Both the position numbers and the translations under genes were made by a program. The notes beneath the pieces were generated by a model. That model was not told the origin of the DNA. It made no database searches and saw only the letters and a program-made list of their open reading frames with translations. 64,000 bases of DNA from Methanolinea sp. (GTDB lineage Archaea; Halobacteriota; Methanomicrobia; Methanomicrobiales; Methanospirillaceae), in the NCBI GenBank assembly GCA_029907345.1, contig JARYMB010000011.1, positions 1 through 64,000 on the forward strand, written 5' to 3'. This document shows positions 1 through 6,616 of the stretch, piece after piece; the first letter of the stretch is position 1, and every line of letters starts with the position of its first letter.

Positions 1-300
1 GGACCAGGGAACTTCCACGAGACGTATCCTGCATTTCTCGCATGTTACCCGCGGAACACGGCAATGAACGTAAGTCTTGTATTGGAAAAAGTCGAGATGT
101 CGCCATTCTTTCTCGACTGTATCATGGATCTCGCAGTTTTCTTCCCCGCAGTCAGGGCATGAAAATTTTGCTCCCCGTTCGAAGTCAACCCAGATATCCA
201 GGCGTTTTTCTTCCTGTTTGAACTCTATGCGTGAAATATACCACGGTTTTTGGATATTCAGTGCCTGACTGAATATCTGATTCTGGAATTCTGGTCCCAT
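1..300 (-). CDS. ISL3 family transposase, N-terminal part (truncated by window edge)
   Basis: The frame is open from an ATG at 298-300 to the window edge, 100 codons. The product would catalyse excision and insertion of the surrounding IS. The visible part matches the ISL3 N-terminal zinc finger: CPDC at residues 48-51 and CEKC at 87-90, with the WRHLDFFQ block at 66-73 between them, then the R-P-R-V-x-C segment. The DDE catalytic domain would lie beyond the window. Whether the gene is intact cannot be seen. The identification rests on these family motifs and on the ISL3-like end just upstream. Confidence 0.85.
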   Translation of the reverse strand, partial: MGPEFQNQIFSQALNIQKPWYISRIEFKQEEKRLDIWVDFERGAKFSCPDCGEENCEIHDTVEKEWRHLDFFQYKTYVHCRVPRVTCEKCRIRLVEVPWS

Positions 301-339
301 GGATGAGTGTGTGTGTTCCTGGTATTTTGAAAGATTGAG

Positions 340-370
340 CCGCCGCCGGGGCGCCCTTCGGGGGCGGCGG
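340..370. repeat. GC-rich inverted repeat in the IS leader
   Basis: CCGCCGCC at 340-347 pairs with GGCGGCGG at 363-370 around a 15-nt GC-rich loop. It lies between the IS end and the transposase start, so it would form a stable hairpin in any transcript entering from outside. A role in limiting read-through transposase expression is an inference. Confidence 0.6.
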
Positions 371-414
371 AATCATCCTCATGGGGGGTGTGGGGGCGAC
401 CAGTCCCCACATTG

Positions 415-448
415 GGTTCTCATTACCCACTCAGATTAGCGAAGAGCC
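415..448 (-). repeat. Outer terminal repeat of the ISL3 element
   Basis: On the minus strand the sequence starts GGCTCTTCGCTAATC at 448 and runs inward about 30 bp. The GG-C-TCTTCG start is typical of ISL3-family ends. The partner repeat is outside the window. Confidence 0.6.
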
Positions 449-572
449 AAAACTATTGAGTCCAGACGAAAGGAGTGTCTCCCAAAAAGTGCCTCCTGGT
501 CTTGCAAACCGTCGTGGAGAGACCTCATTAAACGATTTTAGGATGCGAAGGAAATCCTATCCAGAGATGAAA

Positions 573-597
573 TATAAACCATATGATGCTACATAAT
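573..597 (+). promoter_or_regulatory. Intergenic AT-rich motif, copy 1
   Basis: The core AAACCATATGATGCTA matches copies at 2083-2105 and 4991-5013. The shared core is AAACCATATRATGMTA. All three lie in plus-strand intergenic space upstream of plus-strand genes. It could be a TATA-containing promoter, a regulator site or a small dispersed repeat. The distance to the gene at 861 is large for a promoter. Confidence 0.45.
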
Positions 598-802
598 CAA
601 AAAACGAGAGATGTCCGAGAATTAACATTTTAAAGGGAGCAACGGCATGTCACTTTTGTATCGTTCCGCCCAAGAGAGACGATGTTTTAATCAATATGGG
701 AATACGCACAGTTATCAGGGTGCTGCCAGTCCGGAAAAACTGCCTGACATAAGAACCGGATTTCCTCATCCCTATAGGTTTAAAAAGAATCTACTCGAAG
801 TA

Positions 803-810
803 CTTATATG
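803..810 (+). promoter_or_regulatory. Probable TATA box for the REC-PAS regulator
   Basis: CTTATATG lies 50 bp upstream of the ATG at 861. This would give a leader of about 25-30 nt carrying the ribosome site at 844-849. No initiator could be confirmed. Confidence 0.4.
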
Positions 811-860
811 CCAATCCCGGTCATTATTCCCGATTGGTTGCCTGGAGGGCATTTTTTCCC

Positions 861-1997
861 ATGATAACGGTCCTGTTTGTAGATGATGAGCCCGCCCTCC
901 TGGACGTCTCGAAACTCTATCTCGAGAAGACCGGGGATATCAAGATCGATACCTGCTATTCCGCGGAGCAGGCATTGGAATGTCTTGGAAGCCGAACCTA
1001 CGATGCAATTGTCTCGGACTACGAGATGCCGGGAATGAACGGGATCGCATTTCTGAAAACCGTTCGGAATCTTGGTATTGAGACCCCTTTCATCATTTTT
1101 ACAGGCAGGGGAAGGGAACAGATCGTCATAGAAGCTCTCAACAGCGGTGCAGATTTTTATCTCCAGAAGGGAGGTGATCCCCGCTCGCAGTTTGCAGAAC
1201 TCGTCCACAAGATACGACTCGCAGTCGAGAGGTTCCGCAGGGAGGGGGCCCTGGAAGTCACACGTTACTCGGTTGAAAGGGCAGGTATTCCGATATTCTG
1301 GTTCGACAGCCGCGGCCGCGTGTTGTACGCAAACTCCTCAGGATGTGCACTCCTTGGATATTCCGTCCAGGAACTCTGCCTCCTCCACATCAGTGACATC
1401 GATCCTTTCTTTTCACTTCCCGAATGGTCACAGTTCATAGAAAGGCTTAAGTCACACGAAAAAATGGAGCTCCACCTCATCATGAGGACAAAGGGGCAAC
1501 AGAACCTGCCGCTGCCGGTCTCCTTTTCCCATGGTGAATTCAGAGGAAAAACCATCATCTTTGCCTATTCATATCCACAAACCGGAAAAGAAAGGAATGA
1601 TACCTGGAAGAAAAGGATGAGTTCTTACCAGTATATGCTTGCCGATGCAATAGCCGGGATTTACATGGAGGTTACGCCTGCTGGTGAAATTATCTTTCAA
1701 AACAGTGCTGCAAGAGCATTTTTTGGTTTCTGCAATCCCGTTGAAACCAGGACGCCTTGCACCCTTTTTGACCTCACCGTGAAGGGACAGCACAGGTCGC
1801 TTGCAGAGGTACTTTCACGTATCCGCGTGGCAGGTGAAGAGGAACTCGTTGAGCTCTCCCTTGTTCGCCATGATGGAACCCCCTGTACGTTTCTTTTCAA
1901 GACAGGAGTATGCCCGGGTCCCCGCGGGATCGATGGAACTTACTTTATTGAGTTCATCCCCCATACTACTATCCAGAAAGGTTCGCGCTCTTCTTAA
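861..1997 (+). CDS. Response regulator with REC and two PAS-like domains
   Basis: A soluble signalling protein of 378 residues. Residues 1-115 form a receiver: acidic pair D8-D9, phospho-acceptor D53 in SDYEMPGMNG, T81 and K103. Two PAS-like sensor segments follow (about 125-235 and 260-370). There is no histidine kinase, HATPase or HTH domain, so output is probably by protein contact. Such REC-PAS proteins are common in methanogens. The ATG at 861 is preferred over an in-frame TTG at 834 because GGAGGG at 844-849 sits 11 nt before it and the protein then begins right at the receiver. It is transcribed alone, with an inverted repeat after its stop. Confidence 0.85.
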   Translation: MITVLFVDDEPALLDVSKLYLEKTGDIKIDTCYSAEQALECLGSRTYDAIVSDYEMPGMNGIAFLKTVRNLGIETPFIIFTGRGREQIVIEALNSGADFYLQKGGDPRSQFAELVHKIRLAVERFRREGALEVTRYSVERAGIPIFWFDSRGRVLYANSSGCALLGYSVQELCLLHISDIDPFFSLPEWSQFIERLKSHEKMELHLIMRTKGQQNLPLPVSFSHGEFRGKTIIFAYSYPQTGKERNDTWKKRMSSYQYMLADAIAGIYMEVTPAGEIIFQNSAARAFFGFCNPVETRTPCTLFDLTVKGQHRSLAEVLSRIRVAGEEELVELSLVRHDGTPCTFLFKTGVCPGPRGIDGTYFIEFIPHTTIQKGSRSS

Positions 1998-2017
1998 AAA
2001 TCCCGAAATTCCGCTCT

Positions 2018-2042
2018 GATATTTATTATATGATGAAATATC
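2018..2042 (+). terminator. AT-rich hairpin after the REC-PAS gene
   Basis: GATATTT at 2018-2024 pairs exactly with AAATATC at 2036-2042 around an 11-nt loop, 20 bp after the regulator stop codon and followed by an A-rich stretch. It may be a weak terminator or an operator for the next gene. The fold is visible, the role is inferred. Confidence 0.3.
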
Positions 2043-2082
2043 GAAAAAAATGCGATTATATGATTATTAAAAAAATTGTTGA

Positions 2083-2105
2083 ATAAACCATATAATGCTA
2101 TATAT
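2083..2105 (+). promoter_or_regulatory. Intergenic AT-rich motif, copy 2
   Basis: The core AAACCATATAATGCTA is followed by TATATTA. It lies about 70-90 bp before the ATG at 2172, a sensible place for a promoter. It shares its core with 573-597 and 4991-5013. Confidence 0.5.
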
Positions 2106-2171
2106 TAGGAGCATAAACACTAACTGACCCCAATCAGTAAAATTAGGGGCTATGGGAGGTAAGACCCGGAA

Positions 2172-2843
2172 ATGCGAACACATTTCGGACAGGATGATGT
2201 GAACAAGTACCGCAAGTTCAAGAAAGTGGATGGAGCCACATACAATAAGGTGAACCAGTTCCTTCGGAAACGAACATACATCACTGCAAGGGAATGGGCA
2301 ATCGCTCGTCTCTGCACCGATTTCCGCACCCGGAGCGGCGCAGAGATGACTTTCATCGGGCAGAACCTTCCCAGGCTCGTGCCTTTCATGCAGGAGACCT
2401 ATTCTCCCCAGGCTGTAAACCAGGCCCGTAACTCATTCAAAAAGAAGGTCTACAAGTCCGGTGCAACGTTCTTCTATGGGGCAATGTGTGGCTTTTTTAC
2501 AAGTGAGGAGCTCGATGACCTCCTCTTCGAGGCGAGCGAAGTTGCCCGTTTCCTCCTCGAGGTTGAGAGGACTTCTCTCGAGATAGATGAGGAAATAGAG
2601 ATAGAAGACCGCATCACGGAGGTCATGAGAAGTGTCGGGAAAGCGGCAGCCCACATACTCAATACGCGAATGCAGGAATATGAGACTGGTTCACCAACGG
2701 AAGAAAGAGGGGCGGGGGCCCTCCCACAGGATACCAACGATAACAAGAACGCGGGGTCAACCCTTCAAGGTGAGAACGTCGACAGGGACGAGGTAAAATC
2801 CCCCCTGCAGGAAGGATACGACAAAGAGGGGGACCCTGCATGA
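2172..2843 (+). CDS. Conserved archaeal protein of unknown function (DUF5806-like)
   Basis: A 223-residue protein with a basic, helical N-terminal half and an acidic, low-complexity tail after about residue 165. From memory the segment running from the KFKK motif through the REWAIARLC and FTSEELDD motifs resembles the DUF5806 family of haloarchaea and methanogens, which has no known function. The GLPRL/QAVNQAR region looks compatible with a nucleic-acid-binding helical domain, but no catalytic motif is visible. A strong ribosome site GGGAGGT at 2154-2160 supports the ATG. The stop overlaps the mobB start as ATGA, so the two genes are translationally coupled, although nothing links their functions. 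Confidence 0.7.
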   Translation: MRTHFGQDDVNKYRKFKKVDGATYNKVNQFLRKRTYITAREWAIARLCTDFRTRSGAEMTFIGQNLPRLVPFMQETYSPQAVNQARNSFKKKVYKSGATFFYGAMCGFFTSEELDDLLFEASEVARFLLEVERTSLEIDEEIEIEDRITEVMRSVGKAAAHILNTRMQEYETGSPTEERGAGALPQDTNDNKNAGSTLQGENVDRDEVKSPLQEGYDKEGDPA

Positions 2844-3613
2844 AAGTTATCCATGTCTGCGGAGAGTCGGGTTCGGGGAAAACAACCCTTATCCGCAGCC
2901 TCATTCCTCTCCTCGCAGACAAAGGGACCGTGGCCGTGGTCAAACACCTCGGGCACCATTCGTTTTCACTTCCGGAAGGGAAGGATACGACATTCTATCT
3001 CGAATCAGGCGCTGCAATCTCTGCAGGAATTGATCCCGGAAAAACAGTTCTTGTCGCTGATACAGTTTCCCTCCGGACCGTTCTGGATATTCTTTCTTTT
3101 TCCGGCACTTCGTTTGCAATCGTGGAGGGTTTCAAGTCCCTCCCGTTACCCAAAGTTGTGATGGGGACATTAAACTCTGCCCAAAACGTTGTCCTCGATA
3201 ATCCCCGACCCGGGGATATCATCAATTCCCTGGGGAAATTTCCGGACTACATCACGTACTGCGACCTGGCAAGGGATCTCTGGGCTGACGGACTCATTGC
3301 GTTGACCGGTTCCCTCCCGGCTGATTCATCCCTGATGTCTCCCCGGGAAAGAAGAGAGTTTTATGACCGTTTTTTCCCAATGATACATGATATGACAGAG
3401 GAGGATTGGGGCGTTCCCAACGCATTCAGGGTGAGAGTCCATCTTTACCAGGGACTCTATTTTGGAGGGGATGACAGGGTGATCTACGCTGCGGGAGGTC
3501 CGACACCGGGTGGTGTCCAGTGTGTGGTTCCAAGAGTCCTTGAACGCATAGTACTCATGCTAAAAACTGCTCTGCATGGCGAAGGAGAGATTCATGCAAC
3601 TGAAAAAAATTGA
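2840..3613 (+). CDS. mobB: MobB-type P-loop GTPase with extended C-terminal part
   Basis: Residues 1-150 match molybdopterin-guanine dinucleotide biosynthesis protein MobB: Walker A GESGSGKTT at 8-16, then VVKHLGHH and an acidic VEGFK segment typical of the family. MobB assists attachment of the nucleotide to molybdopterin, which methanogens need for formylmethanofuran and formate dehydrogenases. The protein is about 100 residues longer than minimal MobB. The extra C-terminal domain ends in a FRVRVHLYQGLYFGG block that I do not recognise. The gene overlaps the upstream gene by 4 bp and glmM by 20 bp. Confidence 0.75.
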   Translation: MKVIHVCGESGSGKTTLIRSLIPLLADKGTVAVVKHLGHHSFSLPEGKDTTFYLESGAAISAGIDPGKTVLVADTVSLRTVLDILSFSGTSFAIVEGFKSLPLPKVVMGTLNSAQNVVLDNPRPGDIINSLGKFPDYITYCDLARDLWADGLIALTGSLPADSSLMSPRERREFYDRFFPMIHDMTEEDWGVPNAFRVRVHLYQGLYFGGDDRVIYAAGGPTPGGVQCVVPRVLERIVLMLKTALHGEGEIHATEKN

Positions 3614-4949
3614 AAAAAGGCTCTTTGGAACCAACGGTGTAAGGGGTATTGCAGGGACTGAAATGACCCCCGGGTTGGCCCTCAAAATCGGGCTTGCACT
3701 GGGAACGATGCGGCCTGGAACGGTTGCCGTTGGGAGGGACACCCGGATTTCCGGGCCGGCGCTTGTCAGTGCCTTGAAGGCAGGTATCCTTGCAGCAGGC
3801 TGCGACGTGGTCGACTGTGGTATCCTTCCGACCCCGGCTCTCCAATTCCTTGTCAGGAGACACTTTGATGCAGGAGCCGTCGTGACCGCATCCCACAACC
3901 CGCCTGAATACAACGGCATTAAGGTGGTGGAACCTGACGGGACTGAAATGGGCGATGAAGAGAGCATCGCTCTTGAAAAGCACATATTCGAGGAGACTTC
4001 ACGGATTGTCTCCTGGGAGAGAACCGGACGCGAGCGCTCTGCTCCCTCTCTCGTGGAAGAGTATGTTGACGCTATAGTCCGTGCTTTTCCCCCCTGCATC
4101 GGTGAAGGAATGCCCGTTGTTGCAGACCCGGGATGCGGTGCAGCAGCTGCCACTACACCGGAAATACTCAACCGTCTGGGCTGCAGGGTCTTTTCTCTCA
4201 ACTGCCAGATGGACGGGACATTTCCCGCAAGGCCTCCTGAACCTTCTGCCCAGGGTCTCCTGCCTCTTGCCGATCTCGTGAAAACAACGGGCGCATGTTT
4301 TGGTGTTGCCCATGACGGGGATGCAGACCGTGCTGTCTTTGTGGACGAGAAAGGGCGTTTTATCGAAGAGAATGTGGAATTTGGCCTTATTGCCGACCAC
4401 GTGTGCCAGGGGAGGAAGGGGGTCATTGTCACTCCCGTCAGCACATCCCGGATCATAGAAGTTATCGGAAAGAGACACGGGTGTCGGGTTGTCTACACGC
4501 CCGTGGGGAGCATTTACGTGGCAAGGACGATGATTTCCCTTGCTGCACAGGGGATCCCGGTCGTATTCGGAGGAGAGGGGAACGGGGGACTGATTTTTCC
4601 CGGTCACCAGCTCTGCAGGGACGGGGGGATGACTGCAGCGACCATGGTCACGCTCCTTGCCCGTAAAGGAGAGCCTCTGTCCTCGCTCGTGAATGCGATG
4701 CCGCATTTTGCCCTAATCAAGGACAAGTTCAGGGAAAAAGATCCACGGGGCCTGGTTGGACGACTTGTGGATCATTATTCCGGGGAGAACCTGGACCTGA
4801 CTGATGGCATAAGGATCAACAGGGGTGACTCATGGGCCCTTGTTCGTCCTTCAGGTACCGAGCCCCTGGTACGCGTGATGGTCGAGTCTGAATCTGAAGA
4901 GAGAGCAGAGCAGTTCTACAAGGAAATAATGAGCCTTATTCAGAGATAG
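3594..4949 (+). CDS. glmM: Phosphoglucosamine mutase
   Basis: Interconverts glucosamine-6- and -1-phosphate for UDP-GlcNAc, the precursor of surface glycans. The protein has 451 residues, normal for the alpha-D-phosphohexomutase family. Visible motifs are the phosphoserine loop TASHNP with catalytic S100, the metal loop DGDADR at 241-246, the sugar loop GGEGNGG near 322 and the phosphate loop RPSGTEP near 421. The ATG at 3594 is chosen over 3576 because GGAGAG at 3584-3589 sits just before it. Archaeal members can also act on other hexose phosphates. The overlap with mobB implies co-transcription. Confidence 0.9.
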   Translation: MQLKKIEKRLFGTNGVRGIAGTEMTPGLALKIGLALGTMRPGTVAVGRDTRISGPALVSALKAGILAAGCDVVDCGILPTPALQFLVRRHFDAGAVVTASHNPPEYNGIKVVEPDGTEMGDEESIALEKHIFEETSRIVSWERTGRERSAPSLVEEYVDAIVRAFPPCIGEGMPVVADPGCGAAAATTPEILNRLGCRVFSLNCQMDGTFPARPPEPSAQGLLPLADLVKTTGACFGVAHDGDADRAVFVDEKGRFIEENVEFGLIADHVCQGRKGVIVTPVSTSRIIEVIGKRHGCRVVYTPVGSIYVARTMISLAAQGIPVVFGGEGNGGLIFPGHQLCRDGGMTAATMVTLLARKGEPLSSLVNAMPHFALIKDKFREKDPRGLVGRLVDHYSGENLDLTDGIRINRGDSWALVRPSGTEPLVRVMVESESEERAEQFYKEIMSLIQR

Positions 4950-4990
4950 AGGCATTTTTTTCGCTTATCCGGAATACACTTATCTCTTCA

Positions 4991-5013
4991 TTATAAACCA
5001 TATAATGATATAC
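4991..5013 (+). promoter_or_regulatory. Intergenic AT-rich motif, copy 3
   Basis: The core AAACCATATAATGATA, preceded by TTAT, matches copies at 573-597 and 2083-2105. It lies about 100 bp upstream of the acylphosphatase-like gene. A 7-bp hairpin follows at 5064-5085. Confidence 0.5.
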
Positions 5014-5063
5014 TCCTAATGCTCATCTCGGATGGAAACGCAAATAAAAGATGGCGTGGCAGA

Positions 5064-5085
5064 TACACCAAAGGTCTCTGGTGTA
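5064..5085 (+). promoter_or_regulatory. Leader hairpin before the acylphosphatase-like gene
   Basis: TACACCA at 5064-5070 pairs exactly with TGGTGTA at 5079-5085 around an 8-nt loop. It lies between motif copy 3 and the start codon at 5109. A regulatory role is unproven. Confidence 0.3.
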
Positions 5086-5108
5086 ATCGTTCCGGGGAGC
5101 CAGCGGTA

Positions 5109-5384
5109 ATGAAGACCATCGAGATACGAATTACCGGAAGAGTTCAAAAAGTGGGTCTACGAAATTGCATCCGGCATATCGCCGGGAAACTCTGCATTAA
5201 GGGGGAGGTCATGAATCTTCCCGATGGATCCGTGAAGATCGTGGCAAGTGGCGATCCCCTGACCCTCGACAAGTTCTCTTCCATGATTTACGGGTGCCCG
5301 CGGGCCCTTGTCAGGGAGATGGAGATATGCGAGATACCCTTCAGGTCATTCGCTGACTTTTCTGTCGTGCGTTCCATTGAATGA
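5109..5384 (+). CDS. Acylphosphatase-like protein
   Basis: A 91-residue protein of acylphosphatase length and fold signature, a family that hydrolyses carboxyl-phosphate bonds. The GRVQKVGLRNC block corresponds to the family motif G-x-V-Q-G-V-x-F-R and keeps the phosphate-binding Arg, while the usual G and F are changed to K and L. The catalytic Asn is kept in VMNLPDGSV. The ATG at 5109 is preferred because the family fold starts there; the upstream in-frame ATG at 5019 adds an unrelated leader. Its 3' end overlaps the convergent cas1-like gene by 39 bp. Divergence at the active loop makes activity uncertain. Confidence 0.7.
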   Translation: MKTIEIRITGRVQKVGLRNCIRHIAGKLCIKGEVMNLPDGSVKIVASGDPLTLDKFSSMIYGCPRALVREMEICEIPFRSFADFSVVRSIE

Positions 5385-6350
5385 ATGCGGCTCTGGTATG
5401 TGGATGATAAAATCGGTCTTTTTCATCAGGGATTCCCTGAGAGAGAGAACATGAGAATCAATGATATCCTGTCTGATCGTCCGGACGAGCCTCTGCAGGA
5501 GAGAATGCACAAGTTCATCTGACAGGATGCACCGGTCCGGACCACACTCGAACCCCCCGGGTAAAAGCCCCTCCCTCACAAAGGAACAGACGGGGTCATC
5601 GATCATTGCCGGTCTGAAGGGGTCACAAAGATCGTGGACGAGTCCGGCCTTACCCCGCGTTAGAAAACCAATTTCGGGGTCGAGGTGTGCCCCGATTACC
5701 GCAACGCACATGTTTCCGAAGAGGAGCCCATACCCGAACGAAAGGAGGGTATTGACGACGTCCGTGTGAGGCCGGGATGTCCGGCGGCGGAAACCAAGGT
5801 CGGCAGGAATAGTACGGGCAAGGATCTCGTAATACATGTCAGAGATGAGCCTGTGCACCCTCCTGACCTCTTCGAGGCGGACGAGATAATCGAGTTCTGA
5901 AACGCTTTTTTCGAGGACTTCAAGCTCCCCCTCGTAAAAGAGGGGATGATCCAGGTCCTCCTGCAACCTGACGAGATAGAGAATCCTGGCATGGGCACTT
6001 CCCTTTGCAATTGCAAGTGCAGGAGAGTGAGGAAATGCCCTGACCTGGGCCTCACGGACGTTTTCGTCGTATTGAAAGCCATAAGGTCGGAGGAATCCAA
6101 GCGGTTCTCCATCTGCTTCGAAAAAGGAGACTGCACATCCTGCAGAGAGGAGACGGGAAACAACCGATGTATGGAGAGTATGGCCCCCCATGACAAGGAG
6201 GTGCCTGATTGCAGACAGAGGAATCTCTTCAGTACAGCCACGCTTCTGCACTATCAGGATCCGGGGCGTTGCCTTGATATGCGCCCCGAATCCAGATACC
6301 AGATACCAGGGAATGGTCTCTATAACACTCTTCTCCTTGCTGCTCTGCAT
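5346..6350 (-). CDS. Stand-alone divergent Cas1-like protein
   Basis: A 334-residue protein with the Cas1 two-part layout: a beta-rich N-terminal domain (about 1-95, with LVMGGHTLHTSVVSRLLSAG resembling the Cas1 dimer region) and a helical catalytic domain. Aligned by eye to Cas1, the metal ligands map to E160 in VRLEE and to D240 and D243 in LVHDLCDPFRP. The expected His in the GF-(L/V)-H motif is T231 (IGFLTRG). In CRISPR integrases that His is essential. No cas2, CRISPR repeat, polymerase or inverted repeat is visible nearby, so it is neither a CRISPR locus nor a casposon. Solo Cas1 groups are known from Methanomicrobiales. Function is unknown. Confidence 0.8.
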   Translation of the reverse strand: MQSSKEKSVIETIPWYLVSGFGAHIKATPRILIVQKRGCTEEIPLSAIRHLLVMGGHTLHTSVVSRLLSAGCAVSFFEADGEPLGFLRPYGFQYDENVREAQVRAFPHSPALAIAKGSAHARILYLVRLQEDLDHPLFYEGELEVLEKSVSELDYLVRLEEVRRVHRLISDMYYEILARTIPADLGFRRRTSRPHTDVVNTLLSFGYGLLFGNMCVAVIGAHLDPEIGFLTRGKAGLVHDLCDPFRPAMIDDPVCSFVREGLLPGGFECGPDRCILSDELVHSLLQRLVRTIRQDIIDSHVLSLRESLMKKTDFIIHIPEPHSFNGTHDRKVSE

Positions 6351-6616
6351 CCTGGGAAGACTCTCTATGTTACTCTCTTGCCGGACATAAATACATCAAT
6401 GCATCGTTTCTCCCAGGAAAAATAGGCGTGTCACCCACACGGGATCCAACCCTTTCCATGCCATGACACAACCTGGCAATATTTTTCATCCTTTGACGCA
6501 AGTTTATGAAAAAGGTACCTGGTATTCACCAGATATTACCTCTCGTGTTCATGATGGGGTGGATAAATTCGTGAAAAACGGTGAAAATATGAGAGAAAAA
6601 TGGGAGACTGTTAATC

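Larger units (their letters stand above)
1..448 (-). mobile_element. ISL3-family insertion sequence, partial
   Basis: The left edge of the window cuts through an insertion sequence. Its visible part is the 5' portion of an ISL3-type transposase (1-300), a 148 bp untranslated leader with a strong GC hairpin, and an outer terminal repeat ending at 448. On the minus strand that end begins GGCTCTTCGCTAATC, which resembles ISL3-family ends. The transposase reads away from this end, as expected. The other end and the target duplication lie outside the window, so integrity cannot be judged. The boundary at 448 is inferred from the repeat alone. Confidence 0.75.
449..860. other. Intergenic region between the IS and the first chromosomal gene
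   Basis: These 412 bp contain no convincing gene. Short open frames here lack a good ribosome site or family resemblance. The stretch holds the first copy of a motif seen three times in the first 5 kb (573-597) and a TATA-like box CTTATATG at 803-810, about 50 bp before the regulator gene at 861. The IS inserted upstream of these elements, so it may not disturb the promoter. Confidence 0.5.

Noticed and set aside
647-886. Open frame of 79 codons before the REC-PAS gene
   Set aside because: It overlaps the start of a better-supported gene and shows no family-like sequence.
3560-4456. 298-codon frame antisense to glmM
   Set aside because: glmM carries all family motifs; the antisense frame is a compositional shadow.
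5000-6616. CRISPR array near the cas1-like gene
   Set aside because: No regularly spaced direct repeats are present on either side.
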